This document shows, in pieces, positions 15,642 to 19,719 of a DNA stretch of 19,719 nt. How positions within the stretch are numbered: position 1 is the first letter of the stretch; every line of letters starts with the position of its first letter. The position numbers were made by a program, and so were the translations under genes. The notes below the pieces were generated by a model. That model ran no database searches, had not been told where the DNA came from, and saw nothing but the letters and a program-made list of their open reading frames with translations. Origin of the DNA: Dehalococcoidia bacterium UBA1123 (lineage in GTDB: Bacteria; Chloroflexota; Dehalococcoidia; Lucifugimonadales; UBA1123); the NCBI GenBank assembly GCA_002313895.1, contig DCAW01000025.1, positions 1 to 19,719 of the forward strand. The letters run 5' to 3'.

Positions 15642-15687
15642 TTGGGTGACTCCTTCAAGTCTCTGATTTGCGCCTGGCTTAATAGAT

Positions 15688-15780
15688 ATGTCATTCTTAG
15701 GCCGCAGCCGAAGAATCTCGCGCTTTGAAGCACCCGTTGTATTGCAACGATCAGGTGCTTCGCTCCACTCAGCATGACAT
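15688..15780 (+). repeat. MITE-like interspersed repeat, copy 3 (93 bp)
   Basis: The ends are perfect 7-bp inverted repeats, ATGTCAT (15688-15694) and ATGACAT (15774-15780), and complementarity extends inward: TTCTTAGGCCGCAGCCGAAG against GCTTCGCTCCACTCAGC. It sits between the SDR and the aminotransferase, so a co-transcript would carry it as a long hairpin. Confidence 0.8.
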
Positions 15781-15807
15781 TGGGAGATAAGTGAGCAAAT
15801 ACAAAAG

Positions 15808-16560
15808 CTACTGGGCGGTCCAGCCCCCATCCACAACCAGTTCACTGCCGGTCATGTAGGATGCTTCGTCCGAGGCGAGGAACAGGACGCAGTTCGCCAC
15901 CTCTTCGGGTTTGCCGAAACGCCCCTGCGGGATGGCGGCAATACGTTCGTCTCGCAGTGACTCATCATCGAGAAACACCTGCTTGACCATGTCCGTCTCG
16001 ATGGGGCCAGGATGAACGGAGTTTGCGCGTATCTTCTCTGATCCGAACTGGACGGCTGTGGCCTTGGTCAAAAGCCGCACCGCGCCCTTGGAGGCGTTGT
16101 AGGCCGAGGAAACCGTGCTGCCTGTCAAACCTGCGGTGGATGATATATTGACTATGGAGCCGCCGCCCGCTTCCCTCATGGCGCCGATGGCCGACTTGCT
16201 GCCCAGGAACACGCCCTTTGCGTTGATGCCCAGCACGCGATCCCATGCTTCGACAGTCGTGTTCTCTACTGTCGCGTTGTCGAATATACCCGCGTTGTTG
16301 ACCAGTATGTCCAGCTTGCCGAACCTGCTCACCGCCAGATCGACGGCGCTCTGCCAGTCGTCGGCGCTAGTGACGTCCAGCTTCGTGAACACGGCCTCGC
16401 CGCCGGACTCGGCAATCTCGGCCTCCAGTCTCTGGCCTTCCTCCTCGCGGACGTCGCCGAAGACGACCTTCGCGCCTTCCTGAACGAACAGTTTCGCCTC
16501 GACGGCCCCCATGCCTCGCGCTCCGCCGCTGATGAGCGCGACCTTGCCTTCCAGTCTCAT
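15808..16560 (-). CDS. Short-chain dehydrogenase/reductase (250 aa)
   Basis: A classical SDR oxidising an alcohol or reducing a ketone with NAD(P). The glycine-rich SGGARGMG (11-18) takes the place of TG-xxx-G-x-G. Asp36 at the end of the second strand (VVFGDV) favours NAD(H). NNAG is at 88-91, and the catalytic residues are Ser140 or Ser141 (NISSTAG), Tyr154 and Lys158 (YNASK). The C-terminal MTGSELVVDGGWTAQ is the usual ending. The length is normal. ATG 16560 has GGAGG seven bases upstream; a longer frame from 16578 has no ribosome binding site. The gene leads a minus-strand run with the aminotransferase 166 bases downstream, and a good promoter lies just upstream. The substrate is not known. 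Confidence 0.94.
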   Translation of the reverse strand: MRLEGKVALISGGARGMGAVEAKLFVQEGAKVVFGDVREEEGQRLEAEIAESGGEAVFTKLDVTSADDWQSAVDLAVSRFGKLDILVNNAGIFDNATVENTTVEAWDRVLGINAKGVFLGSKSAIGAMREAGGGSIVNISSTAGLTGSTVSSAYNASKGAVRLLTKATAVQFGSEKIRANSVHPGPIETDMVKQVFLDDESLRDERIAAIPQGRFGKPEEVANCVLFLASDEASYMTGSELVVDGGWTAQ

Positions 16561-16594
16561 AACTCGCCCTCCGGTCAACTTGGGTTCGATGGTG

Positions 16595-16623
16595 ATTATA
16601 CTCTTTTAGGTGTCGGCTATCAG
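16595..16623 (-). promoter_or_regulatory. Probable sigma-70 promoter of the SDR gene
   Basis: On the minus strand CTGATA (plus 16618-16623) and a perfect TATAAT (plus 16595-16600) are 17 bases apart. Transcription would start near 16588, leaving about 28 bases before the ATG. The -35 hexamer is part of the TCAGG-type repeat copy g, so the repeat appears to supply half of the promoter. Confidence 0.65.
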
Positions 16624-16633
16624 GTTTTCAGGC
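16608..16633 (+). repeat. TCAGG-type repeat, copy g
   Basis: AGGTGTCGGCTATCAGG then TTTTCAGGCGG. It overlaps the SDR promoter and the 3' end of the small unknown ORF, supplying the last codons and the TGA stop (16620-16622) of that ORF. Confidence 0.65.
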
Positions 16634-16910
16634 GGTCAAAGATGTCGCCATCCTCCACAGCCGCCGCGCCCCGACTGCCCTTCAAGGCGCCTGCAATAAG
16701 AGGCAGGTTAACCTCGTTGCCGTGAGCGCCGTTGGCCCGCTCCACCGCGATGTGGCTCTCAAAAATCTCATCTTCCGTGATGTACCGAATTTCCATCTCT
16801 GAACAAAGTCTCCTGATGTCGGTCGTTTGCCACGAGGCCTCAGTCTTCCAAAGCAGTGCGCTTATATTGATTTTCGGCAGAGCTTGGCCGGAAGTCCGAG
16901 CCCATTTCAT
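16620..16910 (-). CDS. Hypothetical short ORF, possibly a remnant (96 aa or 58 aa)
   Basis: An unrecognised soluble frame. The full frame from ATG 16910 gives 96 residues but has no ribosome binding site. An internal ATG at 16796 (MEIRYITEDEIFESHIAVER) has AGGAGA about 11 bases upstream and would give 58 residues. The part ANGAHGNEVNLPLIAGALKG looks protein-like (mixed polar and apolar, Gly-rich turns) and may be the tail of a larger enzyme. The last residues LKT and the stop come from the TCAGG-type repeat, so the gene may have been cut by it. There is no signal peptide and no membrane span. It lies upstream of the SDR on the same strand. No function is proposed. Confidence 0.4.
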   Translation of the reverse strand: MKWARTSGQALPKINISALLWKTEASWQTTDIRRLCSEMEIRYITEDEIFESHIAVERANGAHGNEVNLPLIAGALKGSRGAAAVEDGDIFDRLKT

Positions 16911-16925
16911 ACTGTCGATCAGTAA

Positions 16926-16954
16926 TTGACAGCATCAACAAGCCTCCATATAGT
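16926..16954 (+). promoter_or_regulatory. Sigma-70 promoter of the phosphotransferase gene
   Basis: A perfect TTGACA (16926-16931), a 17-base spacer and TATAGT (16949-16954, one mismatch). Transcription would start near 16961, giving a leader of about 78 bases. This is the best promoter in the window by hexamer match. Confidence 0.75.
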
Positions 16955-17038
16955 CAGTGCTGCCCCAGAAAATGCATGTGGCAAGATCAACGTATCCTAT
17001 CCGATGAAAAACTGTTGATGAACCAACAGGAGCCCAAT

Positions 17039-18157
17039 ATGGACATCCCCGAACGGTATGAAGACATAACCGCTGAATGGCTAACGGAAGCGTTGAGGTC
17101 TGGCGGTGTCATCGGCGACCAGACGGTCAGCACATTCCAGTTAGAACCACTAGGCGCCGATCGATCGCTAACTAGCAGTTTAGCTAGAATCACAGTGGGG
17201 TACGACCGACATGCCGATGGCCTGCCGGATTCGATGTTTGTGAAATTCGCCAGCCGCAACCCTGTGAATCGCAAGTACGCCGCCGACCATAGCTATTTCC
17301 GACGAGAGATTGAACTATACAAAAATCTCGGAGGCTCCGTCCCGCTGAACATGCCGCGTATGTACTTCGGATTGGCCTCAGAAGATTCGGATGTGGCGGT
17401 GGTTGTACTGGAGGAGATCAACGGCATCTCGAAAGGGTCGCTTCCACCTGAAGAGCGTCCGCTCACTGCTGGCGAGGCCAAACTCGCGCTGAAAGAGATC
17501 GCCAAAATGCATGCCAAGTGGTGGGAAGACCAGACGCTTCACGAGCACAAGTGGCTCAACACAATTGACGGCAGCGACCGGATGCTTCTGTACCAATCAT
17601 ATGAGAAAGCGTGGGCGCGTATCAAGGACGTTCTGGAACCCACGCTTAGCCCTGATGCAGCACGGATCTGCAACGGGCTATCGGACTATCTGCCGACCCT
17701 AATTTCTAAACTGAACCGCATTCCGACGACTCTATGTCACGGCGATTTCCACTCTGGCAATCTGCTGTGGGACAAAACGGGCGAACCAGACGCCGTATGG
17801 ATAATCGACTGGCAGATAACGAGCATTGGACCCGCGATCCTGGATGTCTCCTTCCTCATGTGCTTCGGTGTCTCGCAATCCGACCTGCCCTTCGTCCGCA
17901 ATGAGTACCTCCTGGAGTATCACAATTCCCTCGTCAGGCACGGTGTGACTAACTACGGATACGAAAAACTCCTGAGCGACTACAGGTACGGATTGTTGGA
18001 TGGACTGGCGCGTCTAACTGCTTTCCTCTCCACTGTGGATTTTGCCCAGAACAACGTTGCGGAATTTGCCAGCTCGCGTGTGGGCGCCGTAGCTGCTGCA
18101 GCCGAGGACGCTGGTTGCGCAGGCCTGATTTCTATCAGAAAGTCTGCTAGGTCTTGA
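17039..18157 (+). CDS. Phosphotransferase of the APH / choline kinase-like family (372 aa)
   Basis: A cytoplasmic kinase-fold enzyme that moves phosphate from ATP to a small-molecule hydroxyl. The N-lobe has a probable ATP lysine, Lys69 (MFVKFAS), and Glu90 in the following helix (FRREIELY). Hinge-like VVVLEEI follows. The catalytic loop LCHGDFHSGNLL gives Asp236 as base and Asn241 as metal ligand, and IIDWQ gives Asp257, the DFG equivalent. The pattern HGDFHSGN...DWQ is shared with aminoglycoside phosphotransferases, the ecdysteroid/CHK kinase-like group and acyl-CoA dehydrogenase-associated phosphotransferases. Antibiotic resistance should not be assumed. ATG 17039 has AGGAG six bases upstream; two earlier in-frame ATGs lack such sites. 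It has its own strong promoter. Its 3' end overlaps the opposite-strand enolase-superfamily gene by 11 bp. Confidence 0.9.
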   Translation: MDIPERYEDITAEWLTEALRSGGVIGDQTVSTFQLEPLGADRSLTSSLARITVGYDRHADGLPDSMFVKFASRNPVNRKYAADHSYFRREIELYKNLGGSVPLNMPRMYFGLASEDSDVAVVVLEEINGISKGSLPPEERPLTAGEAKLALKEIAKMHAKWWEDQTLHEHKWLNTIDGSDRMLLYQSYEKAWARIKDVLEPTLSPDAARICNGLSDYLPTLISKLNRIPTTLCHGDFHSGNLLWDKTGEPDAVWIIDWQITSIGPAILDVSFLMCFGVSQSDLPFVRNEYLLEYHNSLVRHGVTNYGYEKLLSDYRYGLLDGLARLTAFLSTVDFAQNNVAEFASSRVGAVAAAAEDAGCAGLISIRKSARS

Positions 18158-19283
18158 TGAGATCGTGGTCGATCTCGACGCCAAGCCCTGGCCCTTGCGG
18201 AACGGATATGAGGCCGTCGCTATCCACGATCGGAGGGTTTTTCATAATTGAGAAACCCTGCATGTAGTCGCCGATGGGCGGGTCGTGCAGAATCTCCAGA
18301 AACGGCGCGTGCCGCCACGAGGCGACCAGGTGCAGGTGCGCTATGACTCCCAGATTGCCGCCGCCGTTGTGAGGCACGATCTGCTTGCCGTGGAACTCGG
18401 CCAATGTCCCGACCTTCCGCATCGCCGTCAAACCATGCAACACCAGGACCTCAGGCTGGAGGATGTCGTAAACGTTCTGTTGGCACGCTCTGAAGAAGTC
18501 GTGCAGGCCGGTCAGTCCTTCCCCTCCGGCGATGGGCATCCGCACCGAGGCGTTGAGTTGGGCAAGCTGGTCGAATTCGAAACCGCGCAATGGCTCTTCG
18601 AGCCAATAGACTCCCAGGTCTTGCATCACCAGGGCAGTGTCGGCGGCTCGCTGATAGTCCCACTGGATGCCTGGCTGCCATGTTCCGTTGGACTCGGCTT
18701 GGTTGGCGTCCACGGTGATGGTCATGCCGTCTCCGACTGCGTCCCGCGCCATCTCGACCGTGCGGATGTCCTCTGCCATCGTAGCGTGGTGGATGCGTAT
18801 CTTGATGGCTTTCCAGCCCTCCTCCATGAGACGAAGGGCCATCTCCGCTCGTTCCTCTGGCGAGGACAGCAGTATCATGCTGGCGTACGGAACGACCTTG
18901 TCTTTGTCGCCGCCCCATAGCTTATACAGCGGCTGGCCGGTGGCTTTGCCGATGAGGTCCCACAGCGCAATATCAACGCCGGCCGTGCCGTGATAGGCCG
19001 CGCCCCATGCGTAGTAACGCAGGACGTGGGCGTGTCTCTCGATGTCGAAGGGGTCTTGGCCTAACAGGTATTCTTTCACGTCAGGAATGAGCCTGTCATC
19101 GACGGCAGGGCCGATGCCCGTCAGTCCCTGATCGGTGTGGACTTCGACGAACGACGCGGCTCCGAAGTCCGCCGGCCGGCTTCTGCCGGGATCCCACGCA
19201 GGCTCCATCACTCCGATCGTTCGATATTCCTTGAATGGGACCGACCTTACGTCGGTAATTTTCAGTCGCGGGTTCTCAGGCAT
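18147..19283 (-). CDS. Enolase-superfamily enzyme, second paralogue (378 aa)
   Basis: A mandelate racemase/muconate lactonizing type protein, clearly different from the one at 6822. The capping domain (about 1-125) includes VEVHTDQGLTGIG and GVDIALWDLIGKATGQPLYK. Metal ligands in the barrel are Asp192 (TVDANQAE), Glu229 (WLEEP) and Glu255 (AGGEG). Strand 2 ends KIR (Lys161, Arg163) instead of KxK. His305 (VPHNGGG) is present, but its usual Asp partner is Glu278 (LQPEVLV). The enzyme should still bind Mg and form an enolate, with altered acid-base chemistry. The product could be an acid-sugar dehydratase, racemase or a related activity. ATG 19283 has GAGG nine bases upstream. The stop TAG (18147-18149) lies within the last codons of the convergent phosphotransferase gene. 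No catabolic partner genes are next to it. Confidence 0.9.
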   Translation of the reverse strand: MPENPRLKITDVRSVPFKEYRTIGVMEPAWDPGRSRPADFGAASFVEVHTDQGLTGIGPAVDDRLIPDVKEYLLGQDPFDIERHAHVLRYYAWGAAYHGTAGVDIALWDLIGKATGQPLYKLWGGDKDKVVPYASMILLSSPEERAEMALRLMEEGWKAIKIRIHHATMAEDIRTVEMARDAVGDGMTITVDANQAESNGTWQPGIQWDYQRAADTALVMQDLGVYWLEEPLRGFEFDQLAQLNASVRMPIAGGEGLTGLHDFFRACQQNVYDILQPEVLVLHGLTAMRKVGTLAEFHGKQIVPHNGGGNLGVIAHLHLVASWRHAPFLEILHDPPIGDYMQGFSIMKNPPIVDSDGLISVPQGPGLGVEIDHDLIKT

Positions 19284-19354
19284 AACCAGTCCTCATTGCG
19301 GCAGATGTGTTCTCTTGGGTTCGACAATGATACACCTGTCCCGTCGTCCTCAGA

Positions 19355-19604
19355 GGACAAGAGGCCCGGTTATCACCGCCTTTACGAACCAGCACATTGA
19401 TTCCAGCGTGCGCGCCACGGTTCTCTCCATGAACTCTCAGAGCGACGCCCTGGTACGAACGATTTCGGCCCTGTCATGGGCGCAATGGCCACAGTATCGA
19501 CGCTACGCGTTGCCCTGTGGGGGCTCGTCGCGATCCTGATTTTGCCTCAAACGACATTTCTATATATTGCTCGAAAGCTCGCCGAGCCGAACGATACGGA
19601 ATAG
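19355..19604 (+). pseudogene. C-terminal remnant of an MFS transporter, frameshifted
   Basis: From about 19355 one frame reads GPVITAFTNQHIDSSVRATV then LSMNSQSDAL, which is the loop before the last helices of a major facilitator transporter. Near 19463-19466 one base seems to be missing. The sequence continues in the next frame as GPVMGAMATVSTLRVALWGL then VAILILPQTTFLYIARKLAE, a final membrane helix, and stops at TAG 19602-19604. Nothing of the N-terminal ten helices is present, because the enolase-superfamily gene occupies the upstream side on the other strand. It is a dead stub of about 80 codons, left by deletion or rearrangement. Confidence 0.75.
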
Positions 19605-19634
19605 CTCAAAAATTATGGCGTAGCGTGATTAGAC

Positions 19635-19670
19635 GACCGTCATGCTGCGCCGCGACGAAGCATGACGGTC
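19635..19670. repeat. Perfect 12-bp hairpin, short form of the MITE-like repeat
   Basis: GACCGTCATGCT (19635-19646) and AGCATGACGGTC (19659-19670) are exact inverted repeats around a 12-base GC-rich loop (GCGCCGCGACGA). The GTCATGCTG...GCGACGAAGCATGAC pattern equals the two ends of the 93-95 bp repeats joined without the middle. It lies 30 bases after the transporter remnant and might also have acted as its terminator. The last 13 bases of the window (TTTCCTGATACCT) look like the start of another TCAGG-type repeat in reverse. Confidence 0.7.
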
Positions 19671-19719
19671 CGGATTTCCATTGTCGGTGGCAACTGACCG
19701 GGAAGATTTCCTGATACCT

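Noticed and set aside
15087..15728. Plus-strand open frame (213 codons)
   Set aside because: Antisense to the PLP aminotransferase and running into repeat sequence; no ribosome binding site.
17039..18157. Aminoglycoside resistance gene
   Set aside because: The kinase motifs are shared by many non-resistance phosphotransferases, and the length and N-terminus do not point to a known resistance enzyme.
1..19719. CRISPR array, prophage or insertion sequence
   Set aside because: The repeats are scattered and irregularly spaced, and no cas, phage structural, integrase or transposase gene is visible.

Overview
The window looks like a chromosomal accessory stretch from a GC-rich, free-living bacterium. 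Two luciferase-like flavin monooxygenases, two mandelate racemase/muconate lactonizing (enolase-superfamily) enzymes, an SDR, alpha/beta hydrolases, an M55 peptidase and an arginase-family hydrolase lie side by side. Two families of short intergenic repeats are scattered between them. This mix is what is known from SAR202-type and related Dehalococcoidia (Chloroflexota). That assignment is inference: there is no phylogenetic marker here except panC and one tRNA.

Layout: (1) 1-2216 is nearly gene-free. It holds a minus-strand tRNA-Leu(CAA), an arrangement of inverted repeats, and one small minus-strand SH3-like protein gene. (2) 2217-7904 is a plus-strand run: alpha/beta hydrolase, LLM flavin monooxygenase, strong terminator, second LLM monooxygenase, panC, and an enolase-superfamily dehydratase or racemase. 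(3) 7905-9556 holds two copies of a composite repeat module, a 29-residue membrane peptide gene, and an M55 D-aminopeptidase gene interrupted by an in-frame TAA. (4) 9557-11548 is a minus-strand ABC-F ATPase gene preceded by a textbook intrinsic terminator, a possible attenuator. (5) 11807-14269 holds an OmpR-type response regulator pseudogene, an intact agmatinase-family gene, and an alpha/beta hydrolase gene with a premature TAA. (6) 14307-16910 is a minus-strand run: a GSA-aminomutase-like aminotransferase and an SDR, plus a short unknown ORF. (7) 17039-19283 has a plus-strand APH/choline-kinase-like phosphotransferase with a good sigma-70 promoter. It converges on, and overlaps by 11 bp, a minus-strand enolase-superfamily gene. 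(8) 19355-19719 holds the C-terminal stub of an MFS transporter, frameshifted, and a hairpin repeat.

How the genes work together: the enzymes suggest scavenging of varied organic acids, polyols and ring compounds. Monooxygenases would insert oxygen, hydrolases open esters or lactones, enolase-type enzymes dehydrate or epimerise acid sugars, and SDR and aminotransferase process carbonyls. No complete pathway can be read out. The middle and right parts show gene decay (three broken genes and one remnant) beside intact genes. The most distinctive signals are the cluster of broken genes, the terminator ahead of the ABC-F gene, the tiny membrane peptide and the two repeat families. I see no complete novel multi-gene system, CRISPR array, prophage or insertion sequence.
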